A stretch of 64,000 bases of DNA from Tigriopus japonicus (lineage: Eukaryota; Arthropoda; Copepoda; Harpacticoida; Harpacticidae): NCBI GenBank assembly GCA_010645155.1, contig CM021322.1, positions 6,403,149-6,467,148 on the forward strand, in the 5' to 3' direction. Below are positions 9,735-22,770 of this stretch, in pieces (positions within the stretch are counted from its first letter, which is position 1; each line of letters begins with the position of its first letter). The position numbers were made by a program, and so were the translations under genes. The notes beneath the pieces were generated by a model. It was given only the letters and a program-made list of their open reading frames with translations. It was not told the origin of the DNA and made no database searches.

Positions 9735-10526
9735 GTAAGTCTTCTGTGTTCGTAGGCTAAATATATACAGTATGTTATGTTTTGAAACCGTTTGTAGAGC
9801 AAAACGAGCTTGATTGGCTTGTCAGCCAGCGTGATTGCCTTGATATTCTCGTCCTTGGGGTCCGTGTACAGCAAGGTCGCCGGGAAGGCCTTTGACAAAA
9901 AGCACCTCTCTGCTTATATTGGATTATCCGTGATGGTGGTTGGTGTATTTTCCATTGTCGTGGATCCCCTCATTATCCATTGGGCAGCCAAAGACGAAGA
10001 TGCTTCCCAGTTACTAGAAGACATACCATTTCTCCCCGATGATTTGACAGTAATCTCCATTACTTTACTGGTGGCAATTCTTGGAAGCATTCAACAGTTT
10101 TGCAATATAGGTAAGGACAAAGAAACTTTTCTTTTGTCTTCGAGATCCTTGTTACCCACGATTCTCTTTTTAGCTGCGTTGCAATTGGAGACCCCATCGA
10201 AGGTGTCGATGATTCGAGCCCTGAACATCCCCTTTTCGTTCGCTCTGGATTTGGGGCTCATGGGAGTGCCGGTGAATGGGATTCAGATTTTTGGGGCCAT
10301 CCTCGTGTTTTTGGCCATCCTAGTGTCCAATCTAAATGACAACATTATTTGCCAACGTCATATTGGCAGCCCACTATCTCAATCGAATGAGGTCTCTTCC
10401 TTGTCTTCTTCCCAATTGGATGACAATGACGAACTCGATAAACGAGAAGGTCCGACACTTGATGGAGAAGAAGCCCACAACAGTTCGGATTTCAATTACA
10501 ATCTCAAGATCATCAACACGGATTGA
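9246..10526 (+). CDS. EamA/DMT-type transporter, SLC35G-like, 384 aa, three exons
   Basis: Joining 9246-9734, 9798-10110 and 10174-10526 gives a 384-residue protein with about ten hydrophobic helices arranged as two EamA repeats (roughly residues 12-155 and 165-315). Family features include an Arg at the start of helix 2 (LILRGSIQF), the helix-4 segment PAATVLTILNGSPAL with its small residues, and the helix-9 segment VSMIRALNIPFSF. The drug/metabolite transporter superfamily includes nucleotide-sugar and other solute carriers, usually in Golgi or plasma membrane; substrate unknown here. The hydrophilic C-terminal tail of about 60 residues is Ser/Asp/Glu-rich. The frame opens earlier with TTG, but the first ATG at 9246 is the sensible start. 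Both introns are 63 bp with GT-AG ends. Closest subgroup looks like SLC35G; this is by recognition only. Confidence 0.88.
9798..10110 (+). CDS. transporter exon 2 (residues 164-268)
   Basis: Starts SKTSLIGLSASVIALIF after the acceptor TTTGTAG and covers helices 6-8. It ends in phase 1 at ATAG|GTAAGG. Confidence 0.85.
10174..10526 (+). CDS. transporter exon 3 and stop
   Basis: Starts after CTTTTTAG and completes the split Ala codon. It covers helices 9 and 10 and the hydrophilic tail, and stops at TGA 10524-10526. Intron 2 (10111-10173) is 21 codons long with no in-frame stop, so unspliced RNA would still encode a full-length protein with an insertion. Confidence 0.8.
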
Positions 10527-11317
10527 GAAAAGATCATCTGTTAAACGACTTCGAATTATTCTTGTATAGTTATCGCATAACTTGAGATTGAAATGGTTGA
10601 TGTTCTATTGATGCCGAATAGATAGAAAGAGTCTTCCCTGGATTTTCATTCATCCTGATTCTCCGTTACTAATGGTTATGGATGGGTGTTATTGAGAGGA
10701 GGTGGCAAAGTAGGGCGTGTCCGGGGATTGGCGAGATTCTCTCAACGGGTCATAATTATCGAGAAATTGCCGATTGCTCTCTTGCTCACTCTTTCTCTTT
10801 TTTTTCTCTTCACCCGACCATGGAAGCAATTCCATCGTCTACTAGTAGTGTGCAAAGGTGCTTGTTCATGAGAGGCAAAGCAATATGGTGTTCTTCAAGG
10901 GAACATGGTTGCTCGCGTTTCCAATGGAACGACCTGTAATTAGAGAACGGGGAGTTTTCTCGAGTTTCAGTTGATCTCTCATTGATAATTGTACCTTGTA
11001 TCGAACAACAGGAAAACAGGGTCAGGATATTTAGATTTATTATCACAATTAGAAACTAATGAAATAGGTACACCTTGCACTCTTAACAAAATCATATTTT
11101 TGGCCAAAGAATCAAAGACCATCACTCGATGACGATTGACGATGATTGCTGGAATTATGTTGCTTCAATTTCCGGGCTCTAAAATCATTAAAAGTTTGAT
11201 GATCCTGTGGCTTGGTGTTTTGTGAGATTTGACCATGGGTTTCTCGGGTTTGGATGGTGAAAGAGATATGATGATTAATCAATCAAAAACATTCGCCCGT
11301 CCGTTCATCCATCCATC
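10527..11317. other. 3' flank of the transporter, no gene seen
   Basis: Presumably includes the 3' UTR. No AATAAA lies close behind the stop, so the polyadenylation site is not assigned. No other structure recognised. Confidence 0.4.
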
Positions 11318-11777
11318 TGGCCAAGAAGCACTGGAATCATGGAGTGGGAGGCTAGCAATGAGAATAATGATTTCCAGTAAGAACAATTCAATTACGTTCT
11401 TCTGCAAAAGAGACCTTGCATATGTTGACAAGAATACGTATTTCAATTTTCAGCTCAATCGAACGTCGGAGACAAAAGTTATGCTCACTCAAAGTTCAGT
11501 GCAAATCCTACCGAGAATGAATAACCCTTTTGTGGTAATCGTTTTACCACAAAAGAGCGAGTTCGATCATTCTTTGCTCTCTTCAGTACATAAGTTTGAG
11601 AAGGCATAACTTTTCACTCCAGCATTCGATTGGGCTGAAAATTTAAAATACGTGTTCTTCTCAATGCAAGCCAGGTCTCATTTGCACAAGAACGCAAATG
11701 GTTCGTTTCTGCTGGAAATCATAATTCTCATTGATAGCCTCCCACTCCATGATTTCCGTGCTTCTTGATCTGGCCAA
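11318..11777. mobile_element. long imperfect hairpin element, about 460 bp
   Basis: The left arm (11318-11540) is repeated in inverted orientation as the right arm (11541-11777). The outer 65 bp match best (both read AATCATGGAGTGGGAGGCTA and ATGATTTCCAG). Weaker but continuous matches run inward (GTTCTT-TGCAAA-GAGACC, ACGTATTT, AATTTTCAGC-CAATCGAA, AAAAGTTATGC). The centre is a near-perfect palindrome, CTTTTGTGGTAA to TTACCACAAAAG, near 11527-11555. The RNA would fold into a roughly 220-bp stem. There is no transposase frame. It is either a snap-back MITE or a hairpin-RNA locus; no target duplication was found. Confidence 0.65.
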
Positions 11778-12289
11778 GTAAATTCGACAATAAGTGACCG
11801 GAAAACCGCGATCCTTGTTTTTCGTCATCTTATTTCTTGCCAACTAGAAACGAAAAGAATAACGAGAAAAACGGCTGAGGGATAATGTTTTATTTCATAA
11901 TTCCATCTTTCGAGGGCTGAAGACTCTGGAATCCAGATCAAATGTCAGATGTTGCGCTCTCTGAAGATGCCTTTGAACTTTTTGGTTTTGGTGCAGAGAA
12001 AGAGGAGAAGAACCCTGCAATTAAACTGTCTCATTGGACAACAACAACATCAGACACTGAATTCAACGAACATGGCTAAACCCCAAACGATTTTGAATGT
12101 TCTGAAGCCAAATCTTTCCTTCTAATTTTCATTATTTTGCTTTGAAGATATGTACTCCAGCTTCAAAGTTTCTCGCAATCGATGAGATTTCCAATGATCA
12201 AATGGAGGATGCGATGGATTAGAATGATGAGATCGGAGACCATTTGTCGGCATGCCATTTGAAAACGCGGCCAAATCGAGAACTCAAGA

Positions 12290-12496
12290 ATGTTCGTGGT
12301 ACCCATGCACACTTACTTACAAATGCTGGTGGTGGTGTTGGTCTGTGTATCTGCGTTCTCATTCCGGACAAGTCATTCCGATCAAAAGGGTCGGCTTGTT
12401 TCCAAACAAAGATTTACAATTAAGAGCAAATCATCCTTGGAATTGGAGATGAATTGGATGACGAGCCAAGAATCTCTCGTGTCTCGAGTAGTTTGA
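12290..12496 (+). CDS. possible small secreted peptide, 68 aa
   Basis: ATG at 12290, TGA at 12494-12496. Residues 8-25 (TYLQMLVVVLVCVSAFSF) form a hydrophobic core of the kind found in signal peptides, with small residues just after it. The predicted mature part of about 40 residues is basic at first (QKGR, SKQRF, KSK) and then acidic, with no cysteine. It matches no neuropeptide family I know. It may be an isolated chance frame or the first exon of a longer gene; no neighbour supports it. Confidence 0.2.
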   Translation: MFVVPMHTYLQMLVVVLVCVSAFSFRTSHSDQKGRLVSKQRFTIKSKSSLELEMNWMTSQESLVSRVV

Positions 12497-15400
12497 GTCT
12501 CTTCTCCATGTCGAATGCTGAGCCGCAAATAATAACAGACCCGTTTCGTCATGATAAATAAATGATCTTTCTTTTGACGGCATTCAATTCTCCTCGCTAA
12601 AAAAGAGGGCATAATCACTGATTGTACAATTTTTTTCTTCGTTTTACCAATTTTTCTTTTGTGCATAAATATCGTGTGTTGGGCTTGTACACCAACATAC
12701 GTCTTAGATAAGTACCAATAGATGAGGAATTACTACGATTATTTATCCTTTGAACAAAATGCATTAGCTTGCAAGCAACTTTTCAAATTGTGAAAAAGTG
12801 TCAAGTAATGAACAAATGTGATTCTTAATCAAGATCAAGAGACTTTGAAAAAAGTGTAGGAAAGAACAAGCATAATTTTGATTGCTTAGTATTTTTACAA
12901 GATCCGACACGTTTCCATTTTTTGAGCAAAACATGAGCTGGAGAAGCCTACAAGCCCATTGAAATCCTCGCCAACTTCTGCAAAACGCACTTTTCTTGGC
13001 GTGCCTAGCCAAAACACTTATTGATGAGAATATTTTTCAACTTCAAGCTTCATTTTATTTCAATGCCTGATATAGTTCTTGCTTTTGTTTCAAACTGTTA
13101 TTCAACTCCTAAAATTTGTAATGAAAGTCATTGTTCAAATATGCAAGCATATCCGTATGAGCCCACCTTGGGCCTAAAGGGGAATTTTGGCGATGATGGG
13201 GCAAAATGCTCGTGGGTCCACAGTTTGGGATCGACTGCTTGTGGATTCTTATAGCTTTTGTTTGGTGGGCCATGGATATAAATATATAGATTGGCCCTCA
13301 ATTACACAAAACCAGATTTGATGGGCCCTTACCCGAAAGCTGATGCAGACGTAAGGACTGTAACCACCGACTGTTTCACTTCGAGAAAATGGGTCGCATT
13401 TGACGGAACTACGTAGAATATTTTCTTTATTTCGACTGCAAAAGGAACCTACTGCGTAGAGTTGCTAATGCTTTTGATGACGGCAACAACATATTGAAAC
13501 CATCTTTGAAATATAATATTGGTAGAAAACTTGGTTCTGAAGATGTCCATACGAGGCATGAAGCAAAACTTTAATGTATACATGAGTATAAATGATGCAT
13601 GCAACAAGTTTCTGATACTTGCCAATTGTGAATTTGTTGCATATTGTTACAACCAACCGTATTCGCAGTCCTTTTGGAACTTACCTTATGTCGAATACAG
13701 TGGAGTAAGTCTAGATAGATGTTTTCCATTTTGATCATGACGTTGAAAACCTACAAATTGATGATCAAAACTGCCAATTCAAGGTTTTTCACTCCCTTTG
13801 TGTCCCTTTCTGAACCTTTCTCTTTTACTTACACACACGATATTCGCTTTTTTTCTTTACAAGAACATCAATAGGACCACTTTGGGCTCTAAAAAGATTC
13901 GAAGCAAAAGAATTGAAAACGGCATGGTTGATTCATTATCTTCAACACCACTCTCATAGTTAATCGTTGTTAGATCGTTCACGTGTCTATGATTTTCTTT
14001 TATTTGAGATTTCCAGCATTTCAATTTTGCTGCAACACAATGACGTGAAACTTAAACGTATTCAAAATTTGTTTTCTCTCTTGATCGTTCCAAAAAGAAA
14101 CACCAATGAGAGGGTTCAAACCATTGATCAAACAAATTTAATACATTTCAAACAAAGACCAATAAACCCGACAAATGACTGCCATCTGTCGTTTTGGAAT
14201 GTAACACTCTAGGCCAGATCTGTACATGGTTCGAAATTTTGCTAATTTCCACCAACTCCATCGACAACAATCAAAAGCATTTAACAATTTTGAGCGGATC
14301 CGTTCAGAGATCACCCCCAATATTGAAGACAGAAAAATGGAATCGGTGTGCATAATAGATACTACAGAGTGATGGCTGGCTTTTGCGGTTGCTTGCTTAC
14401 TTACTTGCTTGTGGGCAAGTCAGACCGAGAACTGTTGTTTGGTGAAATCCAAAGTGGGTGGTGAGGGATGATTATAATTGAGATAATGGTCTTGATGATG
14501 TTCGCTTTTGTTTGACTCGGAACAATAGAAGAAACGCATGGTTGTTTTCATGTTTGTTTGGCATAGAATTCAATGAACAGGAACAAAGAAGAGCCCACGC
14601 ATTCCTTGAAATCCTGTCTGTGGCCATTTGATAATCTAATCCTTTCTTTTGAGTGACTATGATGAGACTGTCTGTGCATCAAATCACACTTCTCTTTCCA
14701 TGGCGAGAAATCCACGAAACCCCGTTTAAAGCTTGTTCATTGACCGACAAACAAGTCCGGCAATTGATCTTGTGGGCAATCCCGCCTGGAATTCAACCAA
14801 CGTAGAGGGCCGGATTGAACAAAATGGACGTGTACCCTGTAATTTGGAATGACAAGTGGGGATGCCTGCCTCATGGCCATAACAAAGAAGGGGACAGCAA
14901 TCAGGATGGATTCACCCATCAACGTCAGATGGTTGGGCTTTGACCAGTCACAACACCGATCGAATGGCCACGAGACAGAATGGGTATCTATCGACCTCCC
15001 AAAGAAGAGGTCAAGGGCCATGCCAAGCAGAGCATGAGCCCCGAAGGAAAGGTACCTAGTCTGATTTGGCGGTTAAAGAGGGGTGTTTTCTCGTTCTGTC
15101 GTATTTTGATTGGATTTCTTTGATTTCGGGGAAATTGGTGGTCATTGCCCGACGACGTCTGTCAAAGTTGTTGCTCAAGCCAAGCTTTGGGTATCCCTGG
15201 GTCCGTCGACTCATTACCCATTGAAGGCAGGCGAGCCCAGAGGTCAAAAGCTCGGATGGAGCGAAAACGAGATCCTCTGGATGATTTCGGGGCTCAAGCG
15301 TGCAATTACATTGAAATGAGTGGAAATCCAATCCCATCTCGAGAGCAAGAAATGCTCTTTTTTTCTTCTTCTGTAACTAGGCAGAACGGCGTTGGCTCTG

Positions 15401-18400
15401 GTGACTTGATTTATTCAATTTCAATCCCAACCTATGCCGTTAACGCCATTCCCATCTTGAATTGCATAATGGAGAAAGAAGGAAACCTTTAGGATAGGGC
15501 AAATGCCCGTCAGGTTTAAAAACCTTCTCGAAACGGAATGAAGCAAGTTGGTTGGAATGCAGAACGCCGCCCCAAAAAAAGAACCGGGCACACGTACGTT
15601 CTCTCGCTCGACAATAAAGTACCGGAGTTACAATACGTTCACAGACAGTCTAATTTCTAGGTCCAATTGAGGATCTCTCTCTTTCTCTCTCATTCTTAGC
15701 AATTCTATCATGTTCTTCTTGCCAAGTCATCATTGATTCTTCACTTGAAAGGAACCAAATATTTCATTATTGACAGTGCCGTCATGCCCAAGACTACATA
15801 CACGCACGAACCAACTGAGGAACCAGCGAATGTGTGTCGTTAAAAGCTCTCTACACTTTGTACATACTTACAATCATATGAGGGAATCACACTCGCCAAA
15901 AAGGTCCAGTTTAGTTGTGAGCAAATATCTATGCAAGTGAATCGTACAAAACAGTTCAACTGGAAGCTCTTTTTGTATTATCTACGTAGGAGACAATGTG
16001 AAGAAGGCGGGTGGGTTCATCACACTCGAGAATCAAAATAAAAGTAGGAAAGAACGGAGAATGACTGTTGTTCTTGAAGTTGTCTCGTGCGGATTGTTAA
16101 GAGAACGAGCTGATCCAAGAGAACGATAATAACCCAGGACGAAAATGAGGAAACAATAGTCCTATTGAGTCGTCATCACTCCTCATCATATTACATCCTA
16201 CAATCAGCTCCAGCATCGCCCACCTCCTTCGCTTCACAAATGAAGATGAGAATCCAAACTGGGCGATCATTCCAATGGGATTTCAAAAGGCACCAACCAC
16301 ACACACACACACTATCTAGCGATGACAGTCTGACAGCTTGGAATTCAACAACTTCAGACCCTACAAATCGACCAAACAATCTGGCATCAAACTAAACTTT
16401 CATTTCATGAAACCTCGATTGCATATCCTAAATCAATGGATCATTGGTCTTATGTAATAGAATGCCAAAAAAAGTAAGCAAAAACATGATCACGTTGGAT
16501 GTTTTTTGACTTTGACGAGATTCGGAAGATGTCATTCTGAGACATCTCTGAAACGAGGGTGTTGTGGGGTTGCGCCCAAAGAATGGGTGGACGGAGAGAA
16601 ATGGGTGTCGAGAAGGAATGACCTTATCTCCGTTCCCATTTACCCACAAAAGTTGTGACATGAGCAACAGGCATATTGCTCTGACTAAACGAGAATTTGT
16701 AACTTGAACAAGAAGAGATTTTGATTTCTTTCCCAAATCCGGGTTCCCATTTCCAATTCATTTGATGTATTCGCACTCACTTTGCGCCTTTTTGGTGTTT
16801 TTGCTAGAGGTGAGGATTCGAGCGAGTTCTTTGGATCTTGGAGAGCAATGCCATCCATGATTGTCTTCAGTAATAGATGCATTGCTGAACGTCATTTCCT
16901 TGTTGTTTTTGTCAAGGGAGAGGGAAAACTGGAGTATGACATGAAGATGACACAATCCCAAAGTGGAAATGACTTCAGATAAGATTCTCTCGGTCTCACA
17001 TGGTGAGTGAATCACTGAGAGCGGGAGAGAAATGTCATAATCAAGCCAAAGAGAGAGAGAGAGGCGAAGATATTTTTGTGGGTGCTCCTAACCTCGAATG
17101 TGACAGCCATGAAGACAAGAGCACATCACCATTATGATTATCATTAGCCTCAAGCTCCACAAATACAGACGAAGCCCGGCCATTTTTATCCGTCCAGACA
17201 TGAGAACCCAAATCAAAGTCAGACCGCATGCACAATGAGAAGAAAAAACGCGGAACGAGAAATAGAAAGACGGAGAAAACCTGCCACAAAAATGCATACA
17301 ACATAAGTTAGTGTGGGAAGGATAATAAGAACATCTTCATTCGAAGAGCACCACGTTCATGTATGTCTTTCTTTCGTGAAATGTGAGTCCATTTAGTGAC
17401 CCCAGCGAGAACAGAGAGAGACCTAGCAAGCAAGCAAGCATTTCAACAATGTCGACACTAATTTGTATTTGTCGACTGACTCAACGCCAACCAAGTGAAA
17501 AACAATCTACCACTGTGTTCATTTCAAAATGCTTTTCGTCAGTCATCATCACTGAAGCAGCCTTTCTTTTCAACCCAAACCGTCGCCTTTTTTTTATTTC
17601 TTATCGAAGACTGGCTTTGGAATGGCAATAAATAAACTCGGGGGAAAGAAAATAAGGATCGCCATCCATGGACGAGGAAACCAACGTTTATTAGAGTCGA
17701 TAAAAACGGGCAAAGACGAGAGAAATTCCATGCCTTCTTTTACTCGTGCACAATTGTTGTTGTTGAAGATCCTGTCCGGTAATGATCGGGGTGAAAATGG
17801 CTGGTTGATGGTCAAGCCAAGCAGGTCTCCATTCTGCCCAATGGTGGTTCTCCTTCAGGGAGAGAGAGAAAGAGTTGGTTGGGCATTCCGCTTGTCCATC
17901 GTCCATAGTAGTGGGGATGGATGGATGGATGGATGGATGGATGAAAATGATTGCCACAGCCATTCACTCACTCACTCACTCGCTTACTTGACTGCCATGC
18001 CATGCCATCCCTGCACGCTGGTTGTCTTTTCTTGGGGTTGGTGATGTCAATAAAAATTCCTTGTCCAAATGAATGACTCCACGTATGATGATCGTGGTTT
18101 TAGTAGGAGCGACTGACTCACTGACTCACTCACTCACTCACTGAATGACTTACTGAGTGACGGGGGTCGGGCCAACAGCAATCCTCATGCCACTTGAAAT
18201 GGCTTTCTTGCTGCCTTGACTGCCTGCCTGTCTGTCTTCGTCCATTTTCGTCTCTTTCTATGAAATTAAGGGCATCATAAATTCTAGCACTCACTTATTG
18301 AGGATCGTCCACGGGAAATAAAAGTGCCTCCTCGCCTGGCTTCGCCTCCATTTGGTTGAGAAACCACCCTGAATAAACTGGCTGCCCACGTGCCTGGATT

Positions 18401-20071
18401 AGAACCTGGATTCTTCTTGATTGCATGATTTCCGGTGACAAAAATGACCGAGAACGATCGAATTGAGTCAACGAGATAGAAGATGACTCTTTTTTTTCTT
18501 TCTCATTCTTAGCCCTCGAGTCCAAGGAAGAAAGGGGATGATGATGATGAGGGTTAAAGTGGCCATTTTCACGGCTTTGCTCTGCTTTGAGTTTGGAAGC
18601 AACCCTCTCTCCAAGAAAAGAATTGAGGCGATTTGGACTCCGACAATGAACAACCAACCCATTGTTGTAAGTACTACGAGGACGACTATTATTATCATGG
18701 TCGTCATGAGACTGGTTGAACAACCCAGAAAGACTCGCGTCAATTGATCACCAGGAATGTTAACCATTACCATTTTGAAGGGATTTTCAGCTCATCATGA
18801 GGAATGGATTTGAATCTATTAAGGCTTAAAAAAATGGAAGAACGAGAAAGAATCGAGAGAAGAAAAAAGGAAAGAAACGCGCATTCTTTCTTTGCCTTGG
18901 AAACCTTCAATTCCACGGAAGACCATTAATTAGGATCTCTCTTTCTCTCTGGCTTTCTCGTGACGTGCTTGGCATTCCCAGAAACAAAAGCAAATCGAAC
19001 TTTTGCCCCTGAGTTTTCTACCTATTTCTTTTTTTCTGTCTTTCTTTGTTGGCATTTTATTGCAGTTCTCAATCGGACATTCCAATCAAAAATGAGACCG
19101 AATCTTGCTTGGAATGGCATTTCTCTTGGGAGCAAGTAAATAATGAAGGAAGGAAGGAACTCAGCAAATAGATTCCATCTCGATTTCTGATGACATTCTC
19201 AATCGAGTACTTGGCTCGGTTAATTTGTAGATCCAGAATTTGGGATCAACCACAAAGATAGAAGTCTGGTAAAAAACGACAGAAACTCGGAAAGATTAAC
19301 GAGAGAGTAAAAAACGGTCGTTCGTTTTCCCCTTATTCTCCAACAATTCAATCCCATCCATCCAATAGACGATATATCTGAATGAATCTGCCCCAAAACG
19401 AGGTCGGAATGACACACGAAATGGAGAAAAAAGTACGGTTCTCAAGTTTCAATTGTGGATGACTATTGAATCTAATCACACCCTTGGCCTCTCTCCTTCT
19501 GCCAATATTTACTGTATTGTACGTAGTAGTGCATAAAGTCTCTTGTCAGTATCGGCAGAAAAGGTTGGACAGAATCAAGTGTGAATAAAAACCGAACTGT
19601 CCCAAAAATGTTTTAGGATGTCTGCAATTCGAGTAAATGGAGACGATCAGATTTCCTCCTGAATATTAATATAAGTCACTACTATTCCCAATCATCACCA
19701 AAGTAGTCCAACGTCTCTAAAGCGAAGCATTTTCCACAACAGAGCTGTTTTATGACGAAATGCTTACTCAGAAGTCGGTTGGTTATCTGGGCTGGTTTTC
19801 CAATTTTGGGGCGTTTTGTTACGTTTTTTTGCTGGATACGCCAGAAGTGGTTGGTGCGCAAAGATCAGATGGAAAAAGGAATTCGAAAACTCACGACAAT
19901 CATCAAAAATATCTCCAGCAAAAAATCCTTTGGGGCAAAAAATCCTCCCCCCATTCTCGCCCTACCTTCAACCAAGCAAACAGCAGTCAACCAACACCAT
20001 ACGTACAGTACAACAGAGATTGCAAGAGAGTACAACAGTATCACAGAGAACGAACGAACGAACGAACTAGC
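12497..20071. other. 7.6-kb stretch without recognised genes
   Basis: Only short, mutually overlapping frames occur, none resembling a known protein. A patch near 13160-13330 repeats GGGCC words reminiscent of the 33396 element but does not align convincingly. Microsatellites: (GGAT)n 17915-17944, (TCAC)n 17964-17981 and 18112-18142, (GCAA)n near 17427-17441, (CA)n near 16302. The rest shows nothing I can name. Confidence 0.45.
17915..17944. repeat. (GGAT)n microsatellite
   Basis: Seven and a half uninterrupted GGAT units. Followed 20 bp later by a (TCAC)n run at 17964-17981. Confidence 0.9.
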
Positions 20072-21466
20072 GGGCTAAATGGAGAGAAATGTCACTCCCA
20101 TGAGCAAGGGTTTTGTTATGAACACAGTTTGCTGTTTCTCTGCTTCCCCAGTCATGGCGCCAAATTCAAAAATACGACAATAACCTCATGTGCTTGTGCT
20201 TTCAATCGAAATGCAAAAAGGGTTCCAAGCTCCATCAATGAGTTGGACTCAGTTCAAGAAATGTACTTGCAACTCAACCAACATGACTATGGGTCAAATT
20301 ATTAAAAATCAGAAAATAATGTGTACCCAGAGGGTACATTCAAATATCAATTCAAGAGTACCAATCAAAACTTTCTAATCGTTTGACATTTAGGACTCGT
20401 GCATCATTTGGTCAACCTGGCCCGCTGTCCAGTTGTATTTCAAAGCATAGATATGCATAGATAGGACAGGCTCAGCCAACTCTCCCTATGATTTGTCGGA
20501 TGATTCTGGGGTTAACTCCCTCCAGGAAAGAATGGTCACCTTTTGCAATCACCCGCCAACTTGGGCTTAAGTGTAAACGACGACAAAGAACGTTAAGACA
20601 GTCAAGAGAAGAAAAAGCTTCAAATTGCGTGTTATCTCATCTAAAAACCCAATTGCAGTGGGTAGGAATATCTGTGTTTTCAGATGCCACAATTATGACA
20701 TTAATTCAAAGGCTCTAAAGAACTTTTTGAGCCAAGCTTGCTTTTCAATAGTGCTCATAATCCCCCATGCTCTGGCTTTGAACATTGATTTGGATGTTTG
20801 GCCAATAGTATTTGTGAGTGCCAAAGCAATTTTGGTGTCTGAGGCATATCAAAGAGTGGTTTTGAAACAGTGGTTTCATTTGTGTTGGAAAAGAGCTCCT
20901 GAACTGAGGATTCAATGATCAAGACCAAGAATCATTTAAGCAATGGTGCAATGCCATCAGTTTGTCAAGAAACTGTTTGTCAATGCCCAGTGTTCTCTAA
21001 CTTTTGATAATTAATACATCAATATTCCTTTGAAACTTTGGGCGCATTAACAAAACCATTTTCCACCTATTGTCCCACAAAAATGAAAATGTCATATCTA
21101 TCCATATCTATGTTACGAAGTCGGAGTGTTTAACTACGAAAAGAATAATCTCAGGATAACACAACCTCTCAATCATAACATTTCTGACATTCTCAAATTC
21201 GAGTTTGACCAACGTATTTCATGTTTGAGTGTGCTTTGGGTGTTGGGATGACAATGGGCTTGGATACTAATCGTAAAAGAAGTTATTTTTGTGACCCGTT
21301 TGTCTACAATATCAGCTCAAAAATTGACAAATTTCTGCCTGGGCAGTCGAGCCACTCTTCTTTTTAGAGCACTTTGAGGTGCTCTGCCCAACTCCAGGCT
21401 ACCAAAGCCAAAGCAATTTACCACGCAAGCGGCTGAGTGGGAGTGTCTCTTCTCTCCATTTAGCCC
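20072..21466. mobile_element. candidate DNA transposon defined by terminal inverted repeats, 1.4 kb
   Basis: GGGCTAAATGGAGAGAA at 20072-20088 recurs as its exact reverse complement at 21450-21466. The match continues inward with gaps (GTCACTCCCA against GACACTCCCA, then TGAGC against CTCAGC). Both flanks carry GAACGAACGAAC-type repeats (20050-20067 outside left, 21482-21495 outside right). The interior holds two overlapping plus-strand frames (20488-20718, 20625-20918) of no recognised family, so no transposase is shown. Ends and superfamily are uncertain. Confidence 0.45.
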
Positions 21467-22770
21467 TCTATTAGCCCTCTAGAACGAACGAACGCTCTCT
21501 CTGTCAAAGTCCATCTGCTTCAGTTTACCGGTACAGAACGTACATCCGCAGTATGTATGTATATCTGCTGATCTACTGAGTGTGTATCGTATGTATCGTA
21601 TTCAAGCAAGCAAGCAAACCATTAACGATGGCTTCAGATGACGAAAATGATCTAGCACAAGTTTTGGACACCATTATGTTTCAGAAGACGGCCAAAGATA
21701 TTTCATAAAATTACCTAAACCTCAAGGGGTTTGAAAGTATGTGTACTTTTTGTCTTTTAGAAGCGCAGGTTCTCCTAAAAGTATCAATGTTTCTAAAAAT
21801 CAAAAATCATATTTTTTTCAAATGTCACTTGCCATTTCATATTGCCCTTGTAAGAATTCTTAAGACTCTGTTTTGATACCTGAAAGAAAAAATAACTATG
21901 GGCCTTGACCTTATCAATTGCAAGGCAATGTTTTACTCAAATAATAAGGATTCTTTATCAAAATATACAAACAGTGATTGTTGCAAAATTTCAAAATATT
22001 TTTGGATGAAATCAGATGTATTTGGACACATTGAATTGACGTCAACCGTACCAGAAAGTTCTCAAGCTCCATTTCTCTTTCCCCTTTCCCTGGGGACTCC
22101 AATTTGAGATCATCCCTAACGTCATCAGCAACATCAGCATCATCAACCTCATCATCCCCATGATGATCATGATCATCGTGTTCCATGTCGTCATTCTACC
22201 CATTCTCAAGCACGAAGTACTAGCCAACAAAGGAACAAAAGGGGAAAGAAGAATGGGGACACTTTGACCGACTGTCGGGCGTGATTTCAAATCGGCTTTA
22301 AAATCGTAAATCGTTCGTCTCGCGACAAAACGACACCTTTTCCAGAGGGAACCCCACCACCCGAATCAGTCCCCCCAAAGGCAAGTGCCCGGCTGCTCTC
22401 GTCCATCCATTGTTCCCATTACTACATTTACCGAGAGGTCCATTGGACCCTGTGTGTTTGGACGAGGTGAACCCTCCTCTGGGAAAGGACACACTTTTTG
22501 AAGTGAAAAATCTCGTGCCTCATGTCAACAGAACCAACCCATTCAGGGTTGGTCATTCACTTACTCACTCAACTCACTTTGGGGGGGCTTTCAATGGGGG
22601 TTGATGCTCAACACCACAATAAAGGGTTAAGAGGAAAATGGGGATTATTACAATGGGAATACAGATTAGTTGACTCTTTGGTGTCATTTCGACTCGGAGC
22701 GGGAATCGAGTGTTGAAGTTGCCACTTTCGACAATTGCATTTTAGACACTAATCTGTTGATTGTCTAGCA

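Noticed and set aside
13160..13330. GGGCC-rich patch resembling the 33396 hAT family
   Set aside because: Only scattered words match; order and spacing do not align and no inverted ends are present.
20324..20340. Palindrome TGTACCC-AGA-GGGTACA
   Set aside because: Too short to interpret; expected now and then by chance.
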